Positions 1 through 8,669 of a stretch of DNA of 41,260 bases are shown here, in pieces. The translations under genes were made by a program, and so were the position numbers. This DNA is from Nanobdellota archaeon (lineage in GTDB: Archaea; Nanobdellota; Nanobdellia; Woesearchaeales; SM23-78). The notes beneath the pieces were generated by a model, which saw only the letters and a list, made by a program, of their open reading frames with translations, did no database searches and was not told the origin of the DNA. The stretch is taken from the NCBI GenBank assembly GCA_018819305.1, contig JAHJQO010000024.1, positions 1-41,260 on the forward strand. The letters are read 5' to 3'. Each line of letters starts with the position of its first letter. The stretch's first letter is position 1.

Positions 1-8
1 GACAATCA

Positions 9-1469
9 TTATTTAATAAACTTCTTCTTGTAAGCCAGCAAATCATCTATATCATGGATTTCAACTGCATTTGATACTGCAGGCTGCAGGGTGCGCACTC
101 CGCCCATAAACACAACTCTGTCAGTGCGTGATAAATATTTTTTATCATAAAGAGCATATGCCATGTCTGTAACAATTGATTTTTTAGGAATATTCTTCAT
201 CAGAATCGGAAACACACCCCAGATTAACTTCATCTTAAGCAGGGCTTGTTCTGAATTTGTAACTGCAAGTATGGAAAGGTATGGCCTGAATCTTGCCACC
301 AGATTAGCACTGTAACCTGAACGGGTTATACATACAATCTTAGTGGCTTTGGCAGATACTGCGATACGCGCAGCTATTTCACTTACCTCTTCACTCATGT
401 TTGCATGAGCAATATCAATTAATTCATTCTTAATTTTGTCCTCTACTTCACTTGCTATTGAGCACATTGTCTGTACTGTCAGGACAGGATACTTGCCCAA
501 TGCTGTTTCACCTGAGAGCATTACTGCATCTGCTCCGTCAAGCACAGCATTAGCAACATCACTTACTTCAGCACGTGTTGGAATTGGTGAGTATGTCATT
601 GACTCAAGCATCTGGGTTGCAACCACAACAATTTTTCCTGCAACATTGCACTTGTCCACCATTTCTTTTTGCAGAAAAGGAATTTTCTGGACAGGCACTT
701 CAACTCCAAGATCACCTCTTGCAACCATTATTCCATCACTTACCTTTATGATTTCATCAATATTATTAACACCTTCCTGGTTTTCAATTTTTGAAATAAT
801 ACCTATGCCAGAATTACCCAGCAGCTTTCTTACCCTGAGCACATCATGCTTGTCCCTGACAAATGAGACTGCTATAAAGCTGGCTTTTTGTTTTATTGCA
901 AATTTAATTGATTCTTTGTCTTTGGCAGAAAGCGCAGGCAGTTCTAATCTCTTGCCTGGAACATTAACTCCTTTATTAGGTTTGATAATGCTTGCCTGTG
1001 CGAATTCCAAGGTGACTGTGGGAAACACGCCTCTTTTTACTGCTAATACTGTTGACTTTATCAGGCCGTTGTCAAAGAAAATAACATCTCCTTTAGAAAT
1101 GTCTTTTGAAAAATCATAATTAAAATAAGGAAGGTCTCCTTTTTTAAATCCAAACTGTTTTTTTTGTTTTGCCTTGACAGAAACTTCTTTTGGAGTCCTG
1201 ATTCTTATCTCAGGCCCTTTAATATCTATCATTATGGGAATCTGGCCTGCAGCACGAACATTATTTATTATCAGCTTATACTGTTCAAAATCACCGTGAG
1301 CAGTATTAATACGGGCACAGTCCACACCCTCTTTTACCAGCTGTTTGAGAATTTTCTTGCTCAAAGAGGCAGGACCTATGGTTGCAACAATCTTGGTTTT
1401 ATTAAAAACAGGATTTTGTTTTTTGATTTTGGATTTGATTTTGGATTTCATATGAGCTTTCACATACAT
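9..1469 (-). CDS. pyk: Pyruvate kinase
   Basis: Pyruvate kinase transfers phosphate from phosphoenolpyruvate to ADP, the last step of glycolysis, in the cytoplasm. Visible family motifs are TKIVATIGPAS near residue 25, MIDIKGPEIRI near 80, the catalytic-lysine block ISKIENQEG near 225, the metal-binding block MVARGDLGVEVP near 250, and the PTRAEVSDVANAVLDGADA block near 300. A C-terminal allosteric-type domain follows. The 486-residue length is normal. The first ~20 residues are Lys-rich and unlike the usual short N-terminus. An internal ATG at 1451 is an alternative start, but an AT-rich TATA-like stretch near 1487-1495 fits leaderless initiation at 1469. The gene is divergent from the Lys-rich protein gene. 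Confidence 0.97.
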   Translation of the reverse strand: MYVKAHMKSKIKSKIKKQNPVFNKTKIVATIGPASLSKKILKQLVKEGVDCARINTAHGDFEQYKLIINNVRAAGQIPIMIDIKGPEIRIRTPKEVSVKAKQKKQFGFKKGDLPYFNYDFSKDISKGDVIFFDNGLIKSTVLAVKRGVFPTVTLEFAQASIIKPNKGVNVPGKRLELPALSAKDKESIKFAIKQKASFIAVSFVRDKHDVLRVRKLLGNSGIGIISKIENQEGVNNIDEIIKVSDGIMVARGDLGVEVPVQKIPFLQKEMVDKCNVAGKIVVVATQMLESMTYSPIPTRAEVSDVANAVLDGADAVMLSGETALGKYPVLTVQTMCSIASEVEDKIKNELIDIAHANMSEEVSEIAARIAVSAKATKIVCITRSGYSANLVARFRPYLSILAVTNSEQALLKMKLIWGVFPILMKNIPKKSIVTDMAYALYDKKYLSRTDRVVFMGGVRTLQPAVSNAVEIHDIDDLLAYKKKFIK

Positions 1470-1649
1470 AAGAGATATCTGACAATTAATAAGGTTTTCT
1501 ATCTTTTCCTGTCTGGAAACTCATATTTGCTTGCAAGCATTGGAATAACACTGCCAATAGATATATCAATGAACCCTGATTAACAACAAAATTTATATAA
1601 TAATACTCCACAACAAAGCTTAAGGGTTAATAATTGAGGTGAAATCCAA

Positions 1650-1919
1650 GTGGTGAGCAGAAAAACAAAAATATTGATTGGTGCAGCAGCAGCTGGCATA
1701 GCAGCAGCAATTGTTGTAGCAAAAAAGCTGCATGAAAAAGGCTATGACAAGAAAGCTGTGAGTTTGCTGAAAACATATGCTGACAAGATAAAAAAAGAAG
1801 CAGCCAATCTCGAGAAAAGAGCAAGAGCATCTGCAAAAAAAGAAACAGCAAAAGCAAAACCAGCTAAGAAAAAGAGTGCAAAAAAGACTGCCAAGAAAAA
1901 GCCAGTCAAAAAAAAGTGA
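1650..1919 (+). CDS. Small protein with hydrophobic N-terminus and histone H1-like Lys/Ala tail
   Basis: The product is 89 residues. Residues ~7-27 are hydrophobic and Ala/Gly/Ile-rich (GAAAAGIAAAIVVA), enough for one membrane segment. The rest is charged and ends in repeated KKK, AKK and KPAKKK-like units resembling histone H1 or bacterial Hc1 tails. It starts at GTG 1650 or GTG 1653, with a Shine-Dalgarno (GAGGTGA, 1636-1642) just upstream and a TATA-like AAATTTATATAA at 1587-1598. It ends 7 bp before gatD, so the two are probably co-transcribed. A basic tail on a short hydrophobic anchor suggests nucleic-acid or ribosome binding near the membrane, but that is inference and I do not recognise a named family. 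Confidence 0.75.
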   Translation: MVSRKTKILIGAAAAGIAAAIVVAKKLHEKGYDKKAVSLLKTYADKIKKEAANLEKRARASAKKETAKAKPAKKKSAKKTAKKKPVKKK

Positions 1920-1926
1920 TAATAAA

Positions 1927-3219
1927 ATGTTCAAACAAGGCGAAACAATAGAATTAAAGACCAATGTCCAGACTTTCCAAGGCGTGTTTATCAAAGAAGA
2001 AAAAGATTTTGTGGTTTTAAAGCTGGGCAATGGATATAACATAGGAGTCTCTAAGAGAACCATCAAAGAGCAGAAGAGTATTGCAAAGCCAAAACCTGTT
2101 AAAGAAGAAGTAAAGAAGGAGAAGCAGGATAAAAAGCTTCCAAGCATTACTATTCTTCATACTGGCGGAACAATTGCCAGCAAAGTTGATTATTCTACTG
2201 GCGCTGTTATTGCCAAGTTCACTGAATCAGATATTCTTAAATTGTTTCCTGAGATTAAAGAGCTTGCTAATATTAAGAGTGAGCTTGTCAGAAACATGCA
2301 GTCTGAGATGATGCGTTTTGCACATTATAATATACTTGCTAAAGCAATTAAAAAAGAAGCTGAAAAAGGAGCAGACGGAATTATCATTACTCATGGTACA
2401 GACACTCTGCACAATACATCTGCAGCGCTTTCATTTGCTGTTGAAAACCTTGGCATTCCTGTTATGCTTGTTGGAAGCCAGAGAAGCAGTGACAGGGGAA
2501 GCTCAGACTCTGCAATAAACCTGCTTGCAGCCACTCAGTTTATTGTTAATTCAGATTTTGCAGGAGTTGCTATCTGTATGCATGAAAACCCAAATGATGA
2601 TACCTGTCTTATTTTGCCTGCCTGCAAGACTCGTAAGATGCATACTTCAAGAAGAGATGCTTTCAGGCCAATCAATGCTTTGCCAATTGCAAGAGTGTTT
2701 GTTGAAAAAAAGAAAATAGATTTTATTTCTGAGCATGACAAAAAAGACAAGAAAAAGAAAATTGAGCTTAAATTGTTTAATGAGAAACTCAAAGTTGGAT
2801 TGGTTGCTTCTCATGTGCAGATGTTTGCATCAGAATTGCTTGCTTACAAAGACTTTGACGGCTTAGTAATTGAACTTCTTGGAATCGGTCATATGCCAAC
2901 TATGAAAGTTGATGAGTTCACTGCAGAGAATGACAAAATTCTTCTTGCAATACAAGAGCTGGCTAAAAAAATGCCTGTGGTTGTTGCGCCTCTGCCAATT
3001 TATGGAAGAGTAAACATGAATGTTTATACTCCTGGCAAGCAATTGATTGAAGCAGGTGTTATTGGCAATTACACTGACATGACTCCTGAAACCGCATTTA
3101 TTAAATTAGCATGGCTTCTGAGCAATTACAAGGATAAAAAAGAAATAGCTGAATTATTTGAAAAGAACTTACATGGCGAGATTTCAGACAGAAGCGAGAA
3201 AGAGTTTTTCTTGATATAG
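1927..3219 (+). CDS. gatD: Glu-tRNA(Gln) amidotransferase subunit D
   Basis: GatD is the asparaginase-like subunit of the archaeal GatDE amidotransferase; it releases ammonia that GatE uses to convert Glu-tRNA(Gln) to Gln-tRNA(Gln). The N-terminal ~70 residues form a small beta domain and a Lys/Glu-rich linker. The AnsA-like domain starts at HTGGTIAS (catalytic Thr) and continues with THGTDT and VGSQRSSDRGSSDSAIN. The 430-residue length fits the family. The ATG at 1927 is preferred because the reading frame before it is just the Lys-rich gene read out of frame. gatE lies 1.9 kb downstream, separated by two unrelated genes, although the two proteins must work together. Confidence 0.95.
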   Translation: MFKQGETIELKTNVQTFQGVFIKEEKDFVVLKLGNGYNIGVSKRTIKEQKSIAKPKPVKEEVKKEKQDKKLPSITILHTGGTIASKVDYSTGAVIAKFTESDILKLFPEIKELANIKSELVRNMQSEMMRFAHYNILAKAIKKEAEKGADGIIITHGTDTLHNTSAALSFAVENLGIPVMLVGSQRSSDRGSSDSAINLLAATQFIVNSDFAGVAICMHENPNDDTCLILPACKTRKMHTSRRDAFRPINALPIARVFVEKKKIDFISEHDKKDKKKKIELKLFNEKLKVGLVASHVQMFASELLAYKDFDGLVIELLGIGHMPTMKVDEFTAENDKILLAIQELAKKMPVVVAPLPIYGRVNMNVYTPGKQLIEAGVIGNYTDMTPETAFIKLAWLLSNYKDKKEIAELFEKNLHGEISDRSEKEFFLI

Positions 3220-3286
3220 ATTGAATAAGAAAAATAAAAAAATAATTTTGTTTGATATGATTAAACTTGTTCTTTAGTTCTCAGTA

Positions 3287-3889
3287 TTAAGTATTGTATT
3301 TTCTCTCTTCACGCTGTTCATACACCTTATCAGATATATCTCTATCGTTTTTGTAACCTTTTGCAATCATTCCATCAAAGATTGGATTCAAGATTGTATT
3401 TTGGTCAAGCACCCAGTTTGTATGAACATAAATCACATCTTTAACAGTTTCTGGTTTATGAGATTCTTGTCTTCTTTCTTCATATGCTTGTGCTACTCCT
3501 TTAACTCCGTTGTAATCTAATTTTTTGCAAACATTTTCTAGATCTGCATAGACAGCAGTATCTTTGAAATTATCTCCTATGCTCTGAAAGAACCTGGCTC
3601 TGAAATCATCATAAGTCTTTGTTCTTTCTGAACCATACAATTCTTTAGCCATACTATCTATTGCCCAAAAATAATTTAAAATCAAACCTTCTGAAGCACT
3701 CACCACATTTGTTGTACCCTTAACTCCAGCATACATTACATTTTCCCAAGGTTCACCTAATTTGTCTTTCATTATTTTCAGGCATTCCTTTCTACCATGA
3801 GATTTGTCTGAAGGAATTCCTTTCCAAGTCTTATCAATTAGCTCTTCAAGTTCGTTTCTGCTTAGTTGCTCAATTTTTTTTTCTTCCAT
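3287..3889 (-). CDS. Conserved-looking hypothetical protein
   Basis: I do not recognise this 200-residue protein. It is soluble and mixed charged/aromatic, with no membrane segment, signal peptide or metal motif. The start at ATG 3889 is chosen because a strong Shine-Dalgarno (GAGGTGG, 3896-3902) lies 6 nt upstream; an upstream in-frame start at 3952 would add only a basic, low-complexity leader. A TATA-like element on this strand near 3974-3983 gives a leader of about 60 nt. It is transcribed away from the Lrp-like gene. Sequence features such as WENVMYAGVKGTTN and HTNWVLDQNTILNPIFDGM could seed a profile search. Confidence 0.75.
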   Translation of the reverse strand: MEEKKIEQLSRNELEELIDKTWKGIPSDKSHGRKECLKIMKDKLGEPWENVMYAGVKGTTNVVSASEGLILNYFWAIDSMAKELYGSERTKTYDDFRARFFQSIGDNFKDTAVYADLENVCKKLDYNGVKGVAQAYEERRQESHKPETVKDVIYVHTNWVLDQNTILNPIFDGMIAKGYKNDRDISDKVYEQREERKYNT

Positions 3890-3973
3890 TTTTTTCCACC
3901 TCGTTTTTTTATTTTTGTGTTTTAAACCCACACGGCTTTTGTTTTTACTCAATAGTAGTTATTAGGTAAAAGA

Positions 3974-4027
3974 CATATATTAAACTTCCTATAAAAAATT
4001 GAGCATAAATAACAATATTTATATATA
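3974..4027. promoter_or_regulatory. Divergent promoters between hypothetical gene and Lrp-like gene
   Basis: Two TATA-like elements face outward. One near 3974-3983 (CATATATTAA on the plus strand) serves the minus-strand gene. The other, TATTTATATATAAAA at 4014-4028, lies about 25 nt before ATG 4050 and predicts a leaderless transcript. Confidence 0.5.
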
Positions 4028-4049
4028 AAAAGTAATATATGCTAAGTTT

Positions 4050-5030
4050 ATGGTTAAAATATCTAAGATTAAGCTAGATAAGACAGACAATAAGATACTT
4101 GCAGAATTAGACAAGAACTGCAGAATACCCACTACGCAGCTAGCAAAAATAGTGCTAAAATCAAGGCAGGCAGTAGAATACAGGATAAAACAAATGGTAA
4201 AAAAAGGAATTATCACAAGCTTCAACGCATCATTCAACCCCCACAAGATGGGATACAAAATACACAAGATTTACCTAAAACTGAGGAACATACCACAAGA
4301 AAAAGAGAAATTATTTGATTACCTGAAAACATCTGGAAGCGTTTACTGGATGGGTGAATGCTCAGGCTCATGGGACCTAATATTCGGCGTGTTCACAAAA
4401 ACAGACTATGAATTCTTTGAATTAAAAAACAGCATACTCTCAAATTTTCAAAAGATAATCCTGGAAGAATATGGTGACAGCCTAATAGATGTAAAGCAAT
4501 ATTCTAAGATGTATTTCACAAACCAAATTGTTCCACCAACCATGTTTGCAGGAGCTGTTGTTAACAATGAACTTGACGAAACAGATTACACATTATTAGG
4601 AGAGATAGTAAACAACGGAAGAATACCTATTAATGAACTGGCAGTTAAAATAAAAACAACACCAGCAATAGTAAGGGGAAAATTAAAAAAACTAGAACAA
4701 AAAGAAATCATAATACAATACAGGATAGGAATAGACTTAAACAAACTTGGGCTTGAACTCTACAAGACAATAATAATGCTTGACCGCTATACAAAAGAGG
4801 ATGAGGCAAAAATGCTTGAGTACATGTCAAATCTTCCAAACATACATTATTATATAAGAAACATCTGGCAAATAGAACCAGAACTAGTGGTAAGCAACTA
4901 TCAAGAATATTATAAGATAATAGAGAACATAAAAAAAGAGTTCCCATACATAATAAGAAGAGTTGATTCTGTCCTGATGATAACAGATGAGTGGACTCCT
5001 GGATTCGGGAACCTGCTTAAAAAACAATAA
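4050..5030 (+). CDS. Lrp/AsnC-type regulator with two HTH domains
   Basis: The 326-residue protein has two copies of the AsnC-type winged helix-turn-helix. The first spans residues ~8-60 (DKTDNKILAELDKNCRIPTTQLA, then a recognition helix around SRQAVEYRIKQM). The second spans ~175-228 (DETDYTLLGEIVNNGRIPINELA). Each is followed by an alpha/beta region resembling a RAM effector domain. Typical Lrp proteins are ~150 residues with one HTH, so this is a duplicated or tandem form known among archaea. The ATG sits ~25 nt after a TATA box, so translation is probably leaderless. It presumably senses a small molecule such as an amino acid; the ligand is unknown. Confidence 0.85.
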   Translation: MVKISKIKLDKTDNKILAELDKNCRIPTTQLAKIVLKSRQAVEYRIKQMVKKGIITSFNASFNPHKMGYKIHKIYLKLRNIPQEKEKLFDYLKTSGSVYWMGECSGSWDLIFGVFTKTDYEFFELKNSILSNFQKIILEEYGDSLIDVKQYSKMYFTNQIVPPTMFAGAVVNNELDETDYTLLGEIVNNGRIPINELAVKIKTTPAIVRGKLKKLEQKEIIIQYRIGIDLNKLGLELYKTIIMLDRYTKEDEAKMLEYMSNLPNIHYYIRNIWQIEPELVVSNYQEYYKIIENIKKEFPYIIRRVDSVLMITDEWTPGFGNLLKKQ

Positions 5031-5076
5031 CATTTAAATTAAAACTTCCTTTAACAAAATAAGAAGGTAGAATTAC

Positions 5077-6492
5077 ATGACTTCAATAAACTACGACGAA
5101 CTCGGATTTAAGTGTGGAATAGAAATTCATCAGCAGTTAGAAGGTCATAAGCTTTTCTGCCATTGCCCTACTGAGATTCGAAAAGGCGAGCCTGACTTTG
5201 AGGTTGTTAGACGGCTGAGGGCAAGTGCTGGTGAGGAAGGAAGAGTTGACCAGGCTGCTCTGCATGAGCAGAAAAAACAGAAATACTTTGTTTATCAGGG
5301 TTATAATGATATTACCTGTGATGTTGAGCTTGATGAAGAGCCTCCGCATCCAATTAATAAAGAGGCTTTGGCGGCTGCTTTGCAGGTTGCACTGATGACC
5401 AACTGCCAGATTGTTGACGAGCTGCAGGTTATGAGAAAAACTGTGATTGACGGCAGCAATACTTCTGGTTTTCAGAGAACAATGCTTATTGGAATTAATG
5501 GTTTTATTGAAGTGGATGGAAGGAAGATAAGTATTGATGGTGTTTTTCTTGAAGAAGAAGCATGCCAGATAATTGAGAGAACAAAGGATTATGATGTTTA
5601 TAATTTATCTCGAATGGGAATTCCTTTGATTGAGATTGCTACTGGACCTGACATAACAACTCCTGAGGAAGCAAAAGAAGTTGCTGCCAAGATTGGCATG
5701 ATTCTTAGAAGCACAGGAGCATGCAAAAGAGGAATTGGAACTATCAGACAAGACGTGAACATAAGTATCAAAGGGCTTAATCGTGTTGAGATAAAAGGTT
5801 TTCAGGATTATAAAAAGATTCCAAAAGCACTTGACATAGAAATAAAAAGACATCTGGATATTATCAAGAAAGGGAAAAAGATTGAAAAAGAAGTAAGAAA
5901 GCTTGAGCCTGACTTTACAACAAGTTTTCAAAGGCCGATGCCTGGCGGGCACAGAATGTATCCTGAAACAGATATTCCTCCAATTGTTCCAGACATGAAA
6001 GATGTCAAGGTTGTCAAAACTATTGAGGAAAAAGTTGATGAGATTGTGACTGATTTCAAGCTGAGCAAGGATTTGGCTGTAGAGATTGTCAAGCAGGATA
6101 TTGATTTTTTAAAAATTGTCAGGGACCTGGCTAAACTTCAGCCAAAGTTTATTGCAGACATAATTATTAATGCTCCTAAGGAAATTAAAAAGAGATTTAA
6201 AAAAGATATTAATGTTCTTGAGCATCTTGAAGTATTGGAAAAAGCCAATAAAAACAATATTCCAACAAGTGCTGTATTTGAGATACTTACAGAAATTGCA
6301 CAGGGTCAGAAACCTGATTTTAACAAGTATCAGGGCATGAGCGAGGCAGAGCTTGAACAAGAAGTTATCAGAGTGATTCAGAATAATCCTGATGCTCCAA
6401 TCAATGCTTTGATGGGAATGCTTATGGCGCAGCACAGAGGGAAGATTGACGGCAAAAAAGCAATGGAATTTCTAGAACTGCACAAAAAATAA
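5077..6492 (+). CDS. gatE: Glu-tRNA(Gln) amidotransferase subunit E, compact form
   Basis: GatE activates Glu-tRNA(Gln) by phosphorylation and amidates it with ammonia from GatD. The N-terminal GatB/E catalytic domain is clear: GFKCGIEIHQQLEGHKLFCHCPT, RKTVIDGSNTSGFQRT, RMGIPLIEIATGPDI, and GTIRQDVNISIKG. The C-terminal part is the helical and YqeY-like tail (ALMGMLMAQHRGKIDGK). The protein is 471 residues, whereas characterised GatE proteins are about 620. The difference sits between the VRKLEPDF segment and the MPGGHRMYPETDIPP motif, where GatE normally has a GAD domain like that of bacterial AspRS. So this looks like GatE without GAD. A weak Shine-Dalgarno (GAAGGT) precedes the ATG. Confidence 0.9.
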   Translation: MTSINYDELGFKCGIEIHQQLEGHKLFCHCPTEIRKGEPDFEVVRRLRASAGEEGRVDQAALHEQKKQKYFVYQGYNDITCDVELDEEPPHPINKEALAAALQVALMTNCQIVDELQVMRKTVIDGSNTSGFQRTMLIGINGFIEVDGRKISIDGVFLEEEACQIIERTKDYDVYNLSRMGIPLIEIATGPDITTPEEAKEVAAKIGMILRSTGACKRGIGTIRQDVNISIKGLNRVEIKGFQDYKKIPKALDIEIKRHLDIIKKGKKIEKEVRKLEPDFTTSFQRPMPGGHRMYPETDIPPIVPDMKDVKVVKTIEEKVDEIVTDFKLSKDLAVEIVKQDIDFLKIVRDLAKLQPKFIADIIINAPKEIKKRFKKDINVLEHLEVLEKANKNNIPTSAVFEILTEIAQGQKPDFNKYQGMSEAELEQEVIRVIQNNPDAPINALMGMLMAQHRGKIDGKKAMEFLELHKK

Positions 6493-6672
6493 TTAGAAAA
6501 TAAAATCAAAATAAAATGAAACAGTGCGATGTCTTATTATTGGTGTCAGAAAATCAAAATTTATAAAGCAGATACTAAAATTATTAAAACATAAAGAAAT
6601 ATATCCTAAGGTAAAGGACTTTATTCCAAAACTAATGAAGCTTAAGTACAAAAACGTTGAGAGGTTTGCAGA

Positions 6673-7575
6673 GTGAAGAGACCCAAATTAAAAAGAAAAA
6701 CAAACTACGGTAATGTTATTTTTGAAAAGCCGGATTATGATGAGCTGAGAAAAGAATACACTATTCTTGACATGCACACACATTCTGAACGCTCTCATGA
6801 CTGCCAGACCCATCTGAAAGACATGCTTAAAAAGGCTGCAAAGTTTGGATTTGGCCTTGCTGTTACTGACCATGTCAGGGCTGAGAACTCCATCAGGGCA
6901 TGCAAGCAGAAAAAAGTCCTTGTGGTGCCTGGAATTGAAGTTAATAGTATTGAGAATAAGGAGCTGCTTATATATTTTTATTCTGCAAAAGACCTGCAGG
7001 AGTTCTATGAAAAATATATAAAACCTTACGTGACTATTAAAAAAGAAGACAAGCGTAAAATAATAACTAAAAGACTTCAAATAGTAATTGTCAAGAAGAA
7101 AATGCAGCAGATCCTTGAGGAATCTGAAAAATATAGTTGTTTGCAGAGTATTCCGCATCCTTATACTCTTCCTACGCGGAGGAGTCATATTTTTTATTCA
7201 AGAAAAAAAAGAAGAGAATTGTTCAAGGATATTGAAGGCATTGAAGTTATTAATGCATCCATGACAAGACATATCAATAAACAGGCTATGCGCTGGGCAA
7301 AAAAGTCTGGAAAATCAATAACAGGAGGAAGTGACGGTCACACTTTGGCTGAGATAGGCTCTGCTGTTGTTGCAACCCATGCCACCACAGTAGAAGGAGT
7401 TCTTGAATCCATAAGAAAAAGAAAAAACCTTGTTATCGGGCATGAACTTAAATATTCCCAGTCACTAAGAGATTATATTGCTTCTCAGAGATACAAGAAA
7501 AAAGAAGGCATACAGAAAATTCTTCATCTTGAAAAAGAAGTTCATGAAAAATTACTAAAAGAGTTTTTTAAGTAA
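6673..7575 (+). CDS. PHP-domain metal-dependent phosphoesterase
   Basis: The protein has the PHP fold signature: DMHTHSERSHDCQ near residue 33, a TDH near 66, the metal-ligand Glu in VVPGIEVNS near 89, a PHPY motif near 160, and GGSDGHTLAEIGSA near 228. These His/Asp residues bind a metal cluster in a family that includes histidinol phosphatase, TrpH-like exonucleases and polymerase PHP domains; the substrate here is unknown. It starts with GTG at 6673 behind a good Shine-Dalgarno (GAGAGGT, 6659-6665). A TATA-like ATTTATAAAG at 6558-6567 implies a leader of ~80 nt. Its 3' end overlaps the convergent glycosidase gene by 34 bp. Confidence 0.85.
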   Translation: MKRPKLKRKTNYGNVIFEKPDYDELRKEYTILDMHTHSERSHDCQTHLKDMLKKAAKFGFGLAVTDHVRAENSIRACKQKKVLVVPGIEVNSIENKELLIYFYSAKDLQEFYEKYIKPYVTIKKEDKRKIITKRLQIVIVKKKMQQILEESEKYSCLQSIPHPYTLPTRRSHIFYSRKKRRELFKDIEGIEVINASMTRHINKQAMRWAKKSGKSITGGSDGHTLAEIGSAVVATHATTVEGVLESIRKRKNLVIGHELKYSQSLRDYIASQRYKKKEGIQKILHLEKEVHEKLLKEFFK

Positions 7576-8669
7576 AGATAATTAGCACACCAGAGCATGC
7601 TTTCATCAGTATAGTAGAAAATTGTTTTGAAAGGCTCTCCTTTGCTATCGTATACTTCTAAGAAGTTTTTGTGTTTTAGGATTTGTTTTTTGTATTGGTC
7701 TAAGTATTTTTTTGCCAAAGATTTATTGATTGTTGAAACAACCTTGATATAAGGCAGCCCCATGTGAGCCCATATTGAATCTCTCTCATAATTGCCTGCA
7801 AAGAATTCTTTTGCAAGCATTTTTTGCTCTTTGTATCTTTTAGCAGTGTATTTTAATGGAAAAGGATTGTCTAATCCTGCTTTTCTGACACCAGCCAAAG
7901 CTTTGGCAATTATTTTTTTATCTTTAATCAATCCAGACCAAAAAGGAAAAACATTTGCATCTCCAGATATGTATTTATTTCCAGATAAGTCATCCAGAAA
8001 ATAATTTCCAGTCCAGAAATTATCCATCAATAGTTTTTTGTAGTTGAATTTTTTAAAAGGATTGTAAAGGTTGAGTTGAGTTATATCATTTGCAAGCATT
8101 CCAGTCATTACATTGTCATAGCAGGAGCTCTTTCGGATTGAGTAATCTTTCATTGAGCTAAAATGCCTGTCCAGTCTCACAAGACCAGATGATTTGTCTA
8201 TGACTATGTCAAAGTATATTTTTATTTCATTGTTAAGAAATGATTTGTATTTTTTTATCAAGTCATCTGCTTTTGCCAGTCTTAAACTATGAACAAGAAA
8301 TGCCAGCGCATCAGGAGAATATCTGTTTGGAAAAGTAAATGGAATTCCATTTGGACTGATTGACTGAGTTATTCTTCCATACTTCTTGAATATTCTTAAT
8401 GCATAATCTAAAGTGCTGAGAACTTGCTTTCTATAGCCAAGATTCAGCAGTGCTTCTGTGCACCAGCCAAAGTCTCTGGCATAAAACTCTGAGAAATGAC
8501 CATTACTCACCATGAAATAATTGTTTTCTTTGTTATAACAGTCTTCTATGATTTGAGTGCATATTTCTTTGTCATCACCAGAATATTTATTTATTCCTTT
8601 GAAAAATACCTTTATTCTTCTGCTGAAAATCCTTGCTGCTTCTGAGAGCTGCACAGAAAAGTTTCTCAT
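7542..8669 (-). CDS. (Alpha/alpha)6-barrel glycosidase-like protein
   Basis: The 375-residue protein resembles glucoamylase/trehalase-type (alpha/alpha)6 hydrolases. Recognisable stretches are YARDFGWCTEALLNLGY near residue 65, GRITQSISPNGIPFTFPNRYSPDALAF near 97, a GDANVFPFW block near 240, and DESMLWCANYLY near the C-terminus. Acidic residues in these blocks are candidates for catalysis, but I cannot assign a GH family or substrate. Its start overlaps the stop of the upstream flippase-like gene by 4 bp (ATGA), so they form one operon. That pairing suggests a role in glycan or storage-sugar metabolism at the envelope. Confidence 0.7.
   Translation of the reverse strand: MRNFSVQLSEAARIFSRRIKVFFKGINKYSGDDKEICTQIIEDCYNKENNYFMVSNGHFSEFYARDFGWCTEALLNLGYRKQVLSTLDYALRIFKKYGRITQSISPNGIPFTFPNRYSPDALAFLVHSLRLAKADDLIKKYKSFLNNEIKIYFDIVIDKSSGLVRLDRHFSSMKDYSIRKSSCYDNVMTGMLANDITQLNLYNPFKKFNYKKLLMDNFWTGNYFLDDLSGNKYISGDANVFPFWSGLIKDKKIIAKALAGVRKAGLDNPFPLKYTAKRYKEQKMLAKEFFAGNYERDSIWAHMGLPYIKVVSTINKSLAKKYLDQYKKQILKHKNFLEVYDSKGEPFKTIFYYTDESMLWCANYLYLKNSFSNFS

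Noticed and set aside
436-1119. A 227-codon frame on the plus strand across pyruvate kinase.
   Set aside because: It is antisense to a strongly conserved gene and has no promoter, ribosome site or family motif.
1876-1926. An upstream extension of gatD.
   Set aside because: The extra residues are the Lys-rich gene read in another frame; ATG 1927 is at a normal intergenic distance.
6524-6676. A 50-codon frame (GTG 6524) whose TGA overlaps the PHP-gene GTG start.
   Set aside because: It has no Shine-Dalgarno, and the likely TATA box (6558-6567) lies inside it, so the start would not be transcribed. A 13-codon in-frame ATG version at 6638 remains possible as a leader peptide but is unsupported.
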